Part shown: one piece after another, positions 19,102 to 28,319 of the stretch
How positions within the stretch are numbered: position 1 is the first letter of the stretch
Layout: each line of letters opens with the position of its first letter
Origin: Treponema sp.
GTDB lineage: Bacteria; Spirochaetota; Spirochaetia; Treponematales; Breznakiellaceae
DNA length: 64,000 nucleotides
Direction of reading: 5' to 3'
Assembly (NCBI GenBank): GCA_009777335.1
Contig: WRMC01000003.1
Coordinates: forward strand, 1-64,000
Program-made: the position numbers and the translations under genes
The notes under the pieces: model-generated
The model's database searches: none
Told to the model about the DNA's origin: nothing
What the model saw: only the letters and a program-made list of their open reading frames with translations

Positions 19102-20091
19102 ATGCCAAAGGATTATGAAAATCTATGTGAAAGCATTGACTCAATAGACGAATTAAAGCGTTTAAGCAGGATATCAATTCAAGACCTTAAAAAATATATT
19201 AAAAATACTCTATGTGCCCCGCCGTGGGAAGGATTTAATAACGGTGATATTTCAGATAGGATAAATGAAAGCTTAAATTATTTCTATTGGTTATTTGGTG
19301 GGCATATAGACGAACTAGGAAAATACAGGCCGGAACCACAATACCTAGAAAAGATAAGTAGATTTATAACTGGCTATGTTAAACTTTATGGTGATTTTAT
19401 GGATTCAACCGAATCATGGAAGCCAGAGTATAATGAATTAGTTTGCAATGATAAAAGACTTAAGATGGAAGATTATGAGGAGGGGTACAATACATTCAAT
19501 GAGTTTTTTACCAGGAGGTTAAAAAACGGAAAAAGGCCAATAGGAGAAGGATTTGTCTCTCCAGTCGATGGCGTGATTCAAAACGTACACCCTATAAATG
19601 ATGGGATTGTCGCTACTAAAATTAAATCATCAATTTATCAGCAAATTCAAGAATTGATTCAGGAACCACTAAATAATGGTACTCTAATAAGTCTTTTCTT
19701 AGATGTTTATGATTATCACCGTATTCATGCCCCCGATGACATGACGGTAACGAGTATTCGCAAGGTAAAGGGTGGTAATTTTGTAGGTGGGTTTGTTGAA
19801 TATATCAATGGCAAGTATGTATTAGACAGCTCAGAGTATGGGTGGCAGTCTCTTGAGACCAGAGTTATTGTCAAAGCTTGTAATGAAACCATAGGTAGAT
19901 TTTGGATAGTCCCAGTAGGGATGTCCCATGTAGGTTCTATTGAGATAACCTGTAAAGAAGGAGATACTATTAAAAAGGGAAGTGAAATAGGTTTATTTAA
20001 ATTTGGCGGTTCTTGCGTAGTCATTATTATCGAAGCACCGATTGGAAAAATACAAAAAAAACACTTTTTAATGGGAGAGAGGCTACTATGA
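19102..20091 (+). CDS. psd: phosphatidylserine decarboxylase-like enzyme
   Basis: FNEFFTRRLKNGKRPI, SPVDG, YDYHRIHAP, VGMSHVGSIE, IGLFKFGGSCVVII. Confidence 0.85.
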   Translation: MPKDYENLCESIDSIDELKRLSRISIQDLKKYIKNTLCAPPWEGFNNGDISDRINESLNYFYWLFGGHIDELGKYRPEPQYLEKISRFITGYVKLYGDFMDSTESWKPEYNELVCNDKRLKMEDYEEGYNTFNEFFTRRLKNGKRPIGEGFVSPVDGVIQNVHPINDGIVATKIKSSIYQQIQELIQEPLNNGTLISLFLDVYDYHRIHAPDDMTVTSIRKVKGGNFVGGFVEYINGKYVLDSSEYGWQSLETRVIVKACNETIGRFWIVPVGMSHVGSIEITCKEGDTIKKGSEIGLFKFGGSCVVIIIEAPIGKIQKKHFLMGERLL

Positions 20092-20585
20092 AAGTGAATG
20101 ATTGTGGCAGTGATTTAATTGATTTTCATGAACTTACAGAGTTTCAGGGCAACTTCAAAATTAGAACAGATTTGGACATCAATGAAATTAAGTCCAAAAT
20201 TATGGAGTACGGGTTTTCTTTCCCTATGTTTGTGTGGGAATGTGAGGGTAAAAAATATGTCATTGATGGACATGGAAGATTGGAGGCACTTAAAAGCCTG
20301 GAGGAGGACGGTCATTCTATCCCTCCTGTTCCAGTGGTTTATGTCAAAGCGACTGATACCAAAGAGGCAATTAGGATACTTCTATTGTGTAATACCAGAT
20401 TTGGATATATTACCGACACCTCCGCAGACAATTTTATGGATGGTATTGATTATAAAGGTATGCTAGAAAACCTTAGTTTAGATGAACTAATCATGTCACC
20501 AGAGGAAGTGCCAACGGTATACCCAGCAGGGGACATAATTTGCCCAAAATGCGGCACCGTCCACATTGTTTATGAGGCCCAATGA
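20088..20585 (+). CDS. ParB-like domain plus C-terminal zinc ribbon
   Basis: VIDGHGRLEAL; C-terminal CPKCGTVH. Confidence 0.7.
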   Translation: MKVNDCGSDLIDFHELTEFQGNFKIRTDLDINEIKSKIMEYGFSFPMFVWECEGKKYVIDGHGRLEALKSLEEDGHSIPPVPVVYVKATDTKEAIRILLLCNTRFGYITDTSADNFMDGIDYKGMLENLSLDELIMSPEEVPTVYPAGDIICPKCGTVHIVYEAQ

Positions 20586-21685
20586 AAGTTTACTACAACG
20601 ACAATGTTGTTCAAGCCGCTCTTAAAAGGACCCGATTTATCTATCAACATTTTGGTGATAAAACCTATGTGTCTTTTTCTGGAGGGAAGGATTCCACCGT
20701 TTGCCTTGAGTTGGCTCATATTGTTGCAGAAGAAATGGGCCTTTTACCAGTTAATGTTATGTGGCTAGATCAGGAAGCAGAATGGGGAATGACAGTAGAG
20801 TATGCGAAAAGAGTATTCTCATTACCTTGGGTAAAACCATATTGGATTCAAACCCCGTTTATATTGGATTGCTCCTTAAATGGACATGACGGGGGCTTAA
20901 AATGCTGGGAAGGTGATACCATACGTGAAAAAGACCCGAATTCAATACATGAAATACCGGGAAGTAAAGACAAGGTATTTTATGACACGTTAGATTTGAT
21001 TCAAAAAGAACTATTCAAAGACGGGTGTACCATATATGGGATGAGGTGTGAAGAGAGTCCAAATAGGTACCTGGGGCTAGTAACCATTAAGAAATTTGTC
21101 GGCCCCGAGGTGTGGGGAGCCGTCAGTAAGCCAAAAAGAGCAGCAGTAATTTATGACTGGTCTACAAGCGATGTCTGGAAATTCATAAGTGAACATGACC
21201 TCGATTATAACAGATTATATGACTTTCAATATGCCAAGGGATTACCCATTTTCAGAATGAGGGTATCTTCTTTAATCCACGAAACCGCATTCACAGCCTT
21301 AGATTATGCCCAGGAACTAGAAGGAGAGATGTGGGAAAAGCTTACAGAACGTATCCATGGCATAAACACATATAAACATTGCCCAGAAGCTTATCAAATA
21401 CCAAAAAAACTACCTGTTATGTTCCAAAATTGGCGAGAATATAGAGATTTTCTGTTAATAAAACTAATCCAAGATGAAAAACACTTGGAAAGTATGAAAA
21501 AAGCATTTGAGAGAGACGATAAAAAAACACCATTTTACCCTAAAGACGTAGCCTCCCGGGTTTATTTGACTCATATTAAAACAATTTTAGCAGATGATTA
21601 CTATTTAACAGGTTTGACTAACCTTAAGGCTCTAACGGGTAAATATGACCAAGCAATTGTTAAGAAGACAGGGGGTGTAATATGA
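20582..21685 (+). CDS. PAPS-reductase-family (IbrA-like) protein
   Basis: VSFSGGKDSTVCLELA..MWLDQEAEWGMT. Confidence 0.8.
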   Translation: MKVYYNDNVVQAALKRTRFIYQHFGDKTYVSFSGGKDSTVCLELAHIVAEEMGLLPVNVMWLDQEAEWGMTVEYAKRVFSLPWVKPYWIQTPFILDCSLNGHDGGLKCWEGDTIREKDPNSIHEIPGSKDKVFYDTLDLIQKELFKDGCTIYGMRCEESPNRYLGLVTIKKFVGPEVWGAVSKPKRAAVIYDWSTSDVWKFISEHDLDYNRLYDFQYAKGLPIFRMRVSSLIHETAFTALDYAQELEGEMWEKLTERIHGINTYKHCPEAYQIPKKLPVMFQNWREYRDFLLIKLIQDEKHLESMKKAFERDDKKTPFYPKDVASRVYLTHIKTILADDYYLTGLTNLKALTGKYDQAIVKKTGGVI

Positions 21686-22341
21686 GCATAGACGAAGCCA
21701 TTCAAATTATTAACGAATATATTGGTGATGACATCGAAAGAGCCAATGAAATAAGAGCCCATATAAAAGCAGTCAGCCAACCGATAGACCATGTTATCTG
21801 GGTGCCCGTAGAGAAAGTTTACCCTAATTCATATAACCCCAACTCTGTAGCAAAAAAGGAGTTGGCTCTCCTAAAAAAGAGTATCGAAGCAGACGGGTAT
21901 ACACAGCCCATAGTCACAGTAAAAGACGAAGATGGCAGATACTGCATCATCGATGGGTTTCATAGATATTTCGTGGGTAAGTCAGTAGATACTATTAAGG
22001 ACAGGAATAAAGGATATCTACCTATAGTTGTCTTAGAAAAAACCATGGAAGAGCGTATGGCTGCTACAGTACGGCACAATAGGGCCAGGGGAACCCATGG
22101 AATATCTAATATGTCTAAACTTGTCTTTAATATGCTCTCCCAGGGGATGGACGAAAAAGACATCGCCAATGAATTAGGGATGGAAGCCGAGGAGGTACTT
22201 AGGTTAAAGCATATTACTGGGTTTTCTAAGCTTTTCGAAGACAAGGAATACGGGAAAGCATGGGAAACTACGAAAATGGCGGCTCATAGGGTTGAATACT
22301 TAAAAAACCACCCTGATGAGTACGGCGTATCTTATGAGTAG
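21682..22341 (+). CDS. ParB-like (IbrB-like) protein
   Basis: VYPNSYNPNSV..GYTQPIV..IIDGFHRY; ATGA overlap with IbrA-like gene. Confidence 0.8.
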   Translation: MSIDEAIQIINEYIGDDIERANEIRAHIKAVSQPIDHVIWVPVEKVYPNSYNPNSVAKKELALLKKSIEADGYTQPIVTVKDEDGRYCIIDGFHRYFVGKSVDTIKDRNKGYLPIVVLEKTMEERMAATVRHNRARGTHGISNMSKLVFNMLSQGMDEKDIANELGMEAEEVLRLKHITGFSKLFEDKEYGKAWETTKMAAHRVEYLKNHPDEYGVSYE

Positions 22342-22373
22342 TGGATTGCGGGTTATATCACGGGAGAATAACT

Positions 22374-22934
22374 ATGCCGAGAGAAAGACCTGGCAAATTG
22401 ACCAGGTTTTCATCAGAAAACCAGCCAGCTAAACGTAGCCCAGGAAGACCTAAAAATGTCTTTGGACCACTGGCGAAGGCTGATAATCTTACGAATGAGG
22501 ATGTCAAAAAAATTTGTAAAAACCTGCTAAAAAGCGACCCAAGTGAATTGTCAAAGGTGGTAGCAAAATATCCGACCGTTTTAACAGTTACTTTGGCTAA
22601 TATGCTGACCCAAGAAATTAAAGGGAAGTTAACGGGCAGGATGGAGGCAACGGGGAGGTTATTACCGACCGGGAAGCATGATTCGGAAGGTAACATGATA
22701 ATGGAACCAGAATTGCGGCCTGAGAGAGAAAGGTCATTTGATACGGTGAAGTATATGATAGACCGTTGCTTTGGGAAGCCCGTGGAGACAGGAATCATAC
22801 TATCTGGGACCATATCAGAGGAATCAGAGGTAAGGATTAAGAATATATTCGAGAATACCTTTATTGAATCGGAAGCAATAGAACCCGATGTTATTGCTGA
22901 AAAAATGGAGTATTTGGAGCCGGACGATGGGTGA
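22374..22934 (+). CDS. terminase small subunit-like protein
   Basis: DUF5681-like N-terminus; directly upstream of large terminase. Confidence 0.6.
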   Translation: MPRERPGKLTRFSSENQPAKRSPGRPKNVFGPLAKADNLTNEDVKKICKNLLKSDPSELSKVVAKYPTVLTVTLANMLTQEIKGKLTGRMEATGRLLPTGKHDSEGNMIMEPELRPERERSFDTVKYMIDRCFGKPVETGIILSGTISEESEVRIKNIFENTFIESEAIEPDVIAEKMEYLEPDDG

Positions 22935-24279
22935 TTGGAGAGGGTTACTTAACTCAGAAAAGGCTATCATGATGGTGGCTAAGCAACCTCATTTACTCGG
23001 TCATATCATCGGCAAGGATAAACTTACCCCAGTACACAGCGACTGGATACGATACATTTGGGACACGAACCAGCAAAGAGCCCTAATGGCTTACCGTGGC
23101 AGTTATAAAACTACAGCAATATGCACCATTGGAACTATCCGATGGATGCTCTTTAACCCGGATGACCGCATAGCCATTTTCAGGAAAAACGTGGGTCATT
23201 CTGCTGATGTGGTTAATACCGTGGCTCAGGCAATGCAATATACCGAGGTAGCAGAGATTTTCAAGTATCGCTTTGGAGAGTACCCCAATGCAAAGATACA
23301 GCGGAATGGGGCATTGCAATACACCTTCAAAAAGACGATAACCCCGGAGCCGAATGTCATTGCCCTTGGGGTGTCCAGTGGAGATATCACGGGTAAGCAT
23401 TTTGATAAAATAATCATTGATGACTTCGCAACAATTCGAGATAGGGTAAGCAGAGCAGAAAGACAGCACACCAAGTTATCCCTAATGGAAATACAAACAA
23501 ACATCATCGACCCTAAGAAGGGAGTTGGCTACATCGGCACCCCGTGGCACCGGGATGATGCTTGGAAGTATGTCAACAGTCTCTGTCCCGTGGCAAAGTA
23601 CCCTATTAGCAGGTATGGAAGCATTGTAGGTGAAGACGAGGTAAAGAATAAAAAGGCAACTACCACGCCAGCCCTATATGCCGCTAATTATGAGTTAGAC
23701 CTTATATCTGACGAATCCCTCTTGTTCCAGGACCCGGTTTATTCAAAGGGGTGGGATTACACTAACCGATCTGTAGCCCAACTTGATACTGCCTACGATG
23801 GGAACCATTTCTGTGCTCTCACCATTGCTTCGGCAATAAAGGGTGAAGGCGAAAACACGGTCTACCAAGTAGTTGGCTTTACTTATCCTGGTAACATACG
23901 GGATTGGTATGATACGATTGTTTCGATGTGCAAGAAGTACCGGGTCACAGCCTTGCACGAAGAATCGAATGCTGATAAGGGAATGAGTGCTAATGACCTT
24001 ACGAAAAAGGGGCTCAATGTTATTTCCTATAGTGAAAGACAGAGCAAGCATTACAAGATTAGCACCCACTTATACAAGGTGTGGCGTAATATAGAATGGG
24101 CACCTGAGACAGATGATGAATACATGGCACAGATCATCGACTATCAGGAAGGAAGTACACCCGATGATGCACCTGACAGTGCCGCTTCACTCTTTCGTGA
24201 AGCATTTTTCAAGAACATTGCTTTCGATGAAGAGCATCGTAATCAAATGGCATCCAGGCGGATGAGGGAGGCGGTATGA
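22927..24279 (+). CDS. terminase large subunit
   Basis: RGSYKTTA Walker A; FDKIIIDDFATI Walker B; nuclease region. Confidence 0.85.
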   Translation: MGDWRGLLNSEKAIMMVAKQPHLLGHIIGKDKLTPVHSDWIRYIWDTNQQRALMAYRGSYKTTAICTIGTIRWMLFNPDDRIAIFRKNVGHSADVVNTVAQAMQYTEVAEIFKYRFGEYPNAKIQRNGALQYTFKKTITPEPNVIALGVSSGDITGKHFDKIIIDDFATIRDRVSRAERQHTKLSLMEIQTNIIDPKKGVGYIGTPWHRDDAWKYVNSLCPVAKYPISRYGSIVGEDEVKNKKATTTPALYAANYELDLISDESLLFQDPVYSKGWDYTNRSVAQLDTAYDGNHFCALTIASAIKGEGENTVYQVVGFTYPGNIRDWYDTIVSMCKKYRVTALHEESNADKGMSANDLTKKGLNVISYSERQSKHYKISTHLYKVWRNIEWAPETDDEYMAQIIDYQEGSTPDDAPDSAASLFREAFFKNIAFDEEHRNQMASRRMREAV

Positions 24280-25817
24280 GTAGCACATTACAGCAAGGTG
24301 GGCATTTCCAAAAACTATTAGGCCCGTTAGGTATTTGGAAGAAAGGTGGAGACCTACAACGGGACCTGGGCAAACGGGACCGGCCCCATAGGCCCCAGCA
24401 CGTTGACATGAGCGGTGGCTTACAGGCAAATGCAGATATTCTCTACGGGCTCTACTACGGGGACATCCCGGAGTTACAATTTGCCTCTCCTATGGCATAT
24501 ACACCCATAAACGTGCCTACGAACCTTATTGGTATTCCTACGCCGAAGGCCAGGGATAAGAAGACTCAAGAGGCAATAAAGAGCATCATTGACAGCCAAA
24601 GTGACGAGTGTCCTATCATCGTGCAGACCTACTTGCTCATTGGCACTGCATGGCGGTGGTGTCGGTTTAGTCAGAAACTGGGGAGGGTTATCTGGGAGGC
24701 CATACCAGACCAGAATATCACCGATATCGAGATTGACCTGGACACTAATGAGATCAACGTGGTATGGGACCATGTACGCATCAAGTACACCGATGAATAT
24801 AACCAGGTTAAATATGCTGAACGCAAACGCCGAATAGGCCGGGACTACATTCAAATCTGGTGGATAGAGACCAATAACCAGAAAGAGATTAGAAGCACGA
24901 CCATGAAAAACCCCTTTGGGTTTATCCCCATTCCCTTCAGCCACGAACCCAAGGAAGATGAATGGCGGGGTCATTCCATCTTTGGGCGAAACCTTCGGCT
25001 ATTCAAGTCAACCCATGACATTCAATTGAGCCGGGACGAGATACTTGCCAAGTTTAAGCCCAAGCTGGTACAGAAGACCACCAATGTGTCCGAATGGCTC
25101 AAGAATAACGGTTATGACGACCTTGCCAGGGTAGACCCCTACGAAGACGATTTCTACGTCAACACCGGGGAAGAGACCACTGACTTCCTTTACCTTAATG
25201 GTGATGCTACTAGCCAGCATACAGCGGCTATTACGGCGAATAACCACCTGCTTGTTATCGGGTCCGGGGTGCCTGAGTTATTCTGGCCCTCTTTAGCCAC
25301 GGGGAACCATGCCTCTACTGAGACTCAGAAAGACCTGGGAATATCCTACATCCATGGGAAACGGCGGGAGTTAAACCGGGCCTTTACCTTGCTTTTTAAC
25401 CAGTCTTTGACAATCAAAGCCTTCATGGAGCAGACCCGCTACACCGAGGTTCAAAATGACTGGGACCAGTTCGAGATGGTAAGTAAGGAAGTCCAGGCCC
25501 GCATCTTCACGATGTTCACCCAGGCATTGGGCTCCATTATCACTAATGCCTCTATGGGGTATGACGATATCCAATACTTTATAGACAAGTTCTACCCAGA
25601 TCTGCCGGACAGGACCAGAAACAGGCTTAAAGAGAACATGACCGAGCTTATGATGGACCATACCCTCATACTCAAGGGGGACACATACGGGGGCATAGAC
25701 GAAGAAGATGAACCAGAGCCCCAAGACGAACCCGAGGGAGAGCCCAGGGCCGAAGACTCCACTGAGGGGGATGGTGATGACATGGACCCCGATGAAAAGA
25801 AGGACATAGGTGACTAA
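24276..25817 (+). CDS. portal protein
   Basis: position after terminase, SPP1-type portal features. Confidence 0.75.
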   Translation: MSSTLQQGGHFQKLLGPLGIWKKGGDLQRDLGKRDRPHRPQHVDMSGGLQANADILYGLYYGDIPELQFASPMAYTPINVPTNLIGIPTPKARDKKTQEAIKSIIDSQSDECPIIVQTYLLIGTAWRWCRFSQKLGRVIWEAIPDQNITDIEIDLDTNEINVVWDHVRIKYTDEYNQVKYAERKRRIGRDYIQIWWIETNNQKEIRSTTMKNPFGFIPIPFSHEPKEDEWRGHSIFGRNLRLFKSTHDIQLSRDEILAKFKPKLVQKTTNVSEWLKNNGYDDLARVDPYEDDFYVNTGEETTDFLYLNGDATSQHTAAITANNHLLVIGSGVPELFWPSLATGNHASTETQKDLGISYIHGKRRELNRAFTLLFNQSLTIKAFMEQTRYTEVQNDWDQFEMVSKEVQARIFTMFTQALGSIITNASMGYDDIQYFIDKFYPDLPDRTRNRLKENMTELMMDHTLILKGDTYGGIDEEDEPEPQDEPEGEPRAEDSTEGDGDDMDPDEKKDIGD

Positions 25818-27723
25818 GACCCAGTATCGCCGGGAGCATTACCAGGCGAGGGCCACCTGTAAGGGTCTCACCATACAGGCCGGGAAGCAGATACGCCGGG
25901 AATATATCCGCATAGCCTCCATTGTTGCCAAGGCCATACGGGCCTGTCCTAATAAGATGTTCCTCGAAGAGACCGTTAGAGCCGCTTTTCCCCGTAAAGA
26001 ATTGCATGACTTTATCACTGCCCTCGTGAAGGACGGCAGGGGCAAGGCCGCTCAGTTGGTAGCGGATATCAATAAAAAGCATCTCTTTGGGTTACTGGAC
26101 AAGGTAAAGGGCCACGGGCTCAGTAAAGAAAAGATAGCAGCCATGTTCGATGCCAATGTGGAAAAGGTACGGCAAGCCAATAGCATGATTCATTACCAAG
26201 AGTTACAGGCCAATAGCATTCACCGAACCTACCGGGGCACGGGGTTTGCATATCGGCCTGATGGCACCTGGGGTGAAACAGAGAGGCAACGCACCTTTAG
26301 GCAGTCTTACCCACTCAGCACGTCTGTGTGGACTACTGTCAATAAGACTGAGGAAAGGCTCTTGGACGTAGTATGGGGAGGCATATCCCAGGGCCGAGAC
26401 ATACGCACCATCTCCCAGGACATTATGGCATTCGCTCAGGGAGGCCCCGCTGCCATGCCCGGTAGGTGGGGTAAACTACTCCCTGGGACCAGAGAATATG
26501 CCCGGAGGCTAGGCGGGCTAGGCCCCGACTACCGGGCCATACGGCTTTACCGTTCCGAGTTGTACCGCAATATGCAGGAAGAGTCCATCGCAGAGGGCAA
26601 GAACAACCCAGCCTGTACAGGGCTCTACGACTGGGTACGTTTCGGTGGACGGGAAGATACCTGCTCAGTTTGCATGGCTTTAGCTGCTGGTAGCCCTTAT
26701 ACCGCCGAGACGGTGCCGGAGTATCCCCACGCTAACTGCTTATGCAGTGTCCAGCCCCGCTTAAAGGACGATGATGAGTTCATTCAACAGTTAAGGGATT
26801 TCGTCAATGGGGACGATTCACCGGGAGCCCATGAGATAGAGGAATGGGCACGGGAGAATAATTTGATGGAGGATGGATTATCTAGTCCTTTTAGCCAGTT
26901 CTCAGCAGATGAAACGCCTCCAGTCGCTCTAGACCATAATCCTGACTATTCAAAATATGACATATCAACAGCGGTCAGTATTGAAAGTGAATACCTTAGA
27001 AATTATAGCGAAATCCATGGCAAAGAAGCTATGTCAATAATGTCTGGTAATAATGTTCTTGGGTCATGGGAAGGGACGAAAGAAGGAATAAACCTATACT
27101 TAAATCATGATATTATGAGTATCCTTAACGACCCTGATATTAGTTCATTGAGGATTATACATACGCATCTTGATGACTCAACATTTTCAATAAGAGATAT
27201 TCGCACCTTGCGTAAAAACAAGAGTGTAAGTGAATTGATAGCATACGGTGTAAATGGTAATTTCTACTCGATGAAGGTCCCAGAATCTGGAATTCGTGAC
27301 CTGCGTTTTTTTAACATGCAATATAGCCTTATTGAAAGTAAGATGCTAAACGAAATCCCGTTGCTACCTAATGAAGAATTTATGAATGAGCTTTATAAGC
27401 GATTATCAAATAAACTACATTGGGTGTTTAGGCATTCGCAAATAAGAAGGAGCAGTAAAATAATGAGTACAATAAAAAACAGCCGGGATGACCTTGAACG
27501 TTACTTAGAAGAACAAGGGCGGAAAGGGCTAGATTCTGGTGATGAAGCAGATGGGTTTTCACTTTTGTTGGCCTTAGAATATACCAAGGTTCTACAAAAA
27601 GACATTGAAGCATTCAAGAAACTCTCGCCAGAGGAACAGGAAGTTAAGTTCTGGGAGTATAAGAGCGAGATGGATGCTCTGTCCGATGAAGAGTTAGCAG
27701 AACGCTATGAAAAGTATTTCTAG
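25810..27723 (+). CDS. MuF-type head morphogenesis protein with C-terminal JAB-like domain
   Basis: YRSELYRNMQEESIAEG..CSVCMALAAGSPYTAETVPEYPHANCLCSV; C-terminal IIHTHLDDSTFSIRDI; GTG start. Confidence 0.75.
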   Translation: MTKTQYRREHYQARATCKGLTIQAGKQIRREYIRIASIVAKAIRACPNKMFLEETVRAAFPRKELHDFITALVKDGRGKAAQLVADINKKHLFGLLDKVKGHGLSKEKIAAMFDANVEKVRQANSMIHYQELQANSIHRTYRGTGFAYRPDGTWGETERQRTFRQSYPLSTSVWTTVNKTEERLLDVVWGGISQGRDIRTISQDIMAFAQGGPAAMPGRWGKLLPGTREYARRLGGLGPDYRAIRLYRSELYRNMQEESIAEGKNNPACTGLYDWVRFGGREDTCSVCMALAAGSPYTAETVPEYPHANCLCSVQPRLKDDDEFIQQLRDFVNGDDSPGAHEIEEWARENNLMEDGLSSPFSQFSADETPPVALDHNPDYSKYDISTAVSIESEYLRNYSEIHGKEAMSIMSGNNVLGSWEGTKEGINLYLNHDIMSILNDPDISSLRIIHTHLDDSTFSIRDIRTLRKNKSVSELIAYGVNGNFYSMKVPESGIRDLRFFNMQYSLIESKMLNEIPLLPNEEFMNELYKRLSNKLHWVFRHSQIRRSSKIMSTIKNSRDDLERYLEEQGRKGLDSGDEADGFSLLLALEYTKVLQKDIEAFKKLSPEEQEVKFWEYKSEMDALSDEELAERYEKYF

Positions 27724-27769
27724 GTAAACCGAGGATGAATCCTCATAATATAAAACCGGGAGGAACAAT

Positions 27770-28105
27770 ATGTTCAACATTGCAGTAACCAAAGAGAACC
27801 AGACCAGGTTCTACGAAGATGCCGATGGCAAGCCCCGTCAGTATCCCACCCTAGCCGATGCCCTTGTAACGGCCCAGTACCATGGCCTTACCAAGGAATC
27901 AGACGGATTGTTTTTCGTGAAACATGGAACACCAGTCGATGACATCTTAAGGCCCGCACCTAAAGGCGGTGCTGGCGGGGATGCAGCTGCTCCCAAAGGT
28001 GGCGATAGCGGGGCTGGAGGTGGCAATGGAGGCCCCTCAGCAGGTGAAGGTAACGGAGGAAATGCAACCCCTAAAGTAACTCCACCTGCACCTAGTGATA
28101 AGTAA
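27770..28105 (+). CDS. hypothetical protein with Gly-rich tail
   Basis: RBS gggagg. Confidence 0.6.
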   Translation: MFNIAVTKENQTRFYEDADGKPRQYPTLADALVTAQYHGLTKESDGLFFVKHGTPVDDILRPAPKGGAGGDAAAPKGGDSGAGGGNGGPSAGEGNGGNATPKVTPPAPSDK

Positions 28106-28124
28106 CAGGGCCACGGGAGGGAGT

Positions 28125-28289
28125 ATGGAATTAGGTCCAGCAACGGAACAGGCTATTTTGGTAGCCATCCGCAAGATAGCACATTCCACTGATTACGGGC
28201 AGGTAATAATCAAGCTTGATAAAACCGCCCCTAGGCAGGAAATTGTTATTGAGACTCAGGAAAAAATACGAGTAGAAAAAGAGGCTTGA
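28125..28289 (+). CDS. hypothetical protein
   Basis: RBS gggaggg. Confidence 0.55.
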   Translation: MELGPATEQAILVAIRKIAHSTDYGQVIIKLDKTAPRQEIVIETQEKIRVEKEA

Positions 28290-28313
28290 CAAACTCGGTA
28301 TATATCGTATACT
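28286..28313 (+). promoter_or_regulatory. promoter TTGACA-16-TATACT
   Basis: consensus boxes, same spacing as 43731 and 53918. Confidence 0.8.
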
Positions 28314-28319
28314 GATAAT

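Noticed and set aside
15183-22341. Plasmid partition (ParABS) system
   Set aside because: ParB-like domains occur without a ParA ATPase; context is enzymatic
27734-27747. GAGGAT-GA-ATCCTC as a terminator
   Set aside because: Two-nt loop and no T-run; probably incidental, just upstream of an RBS
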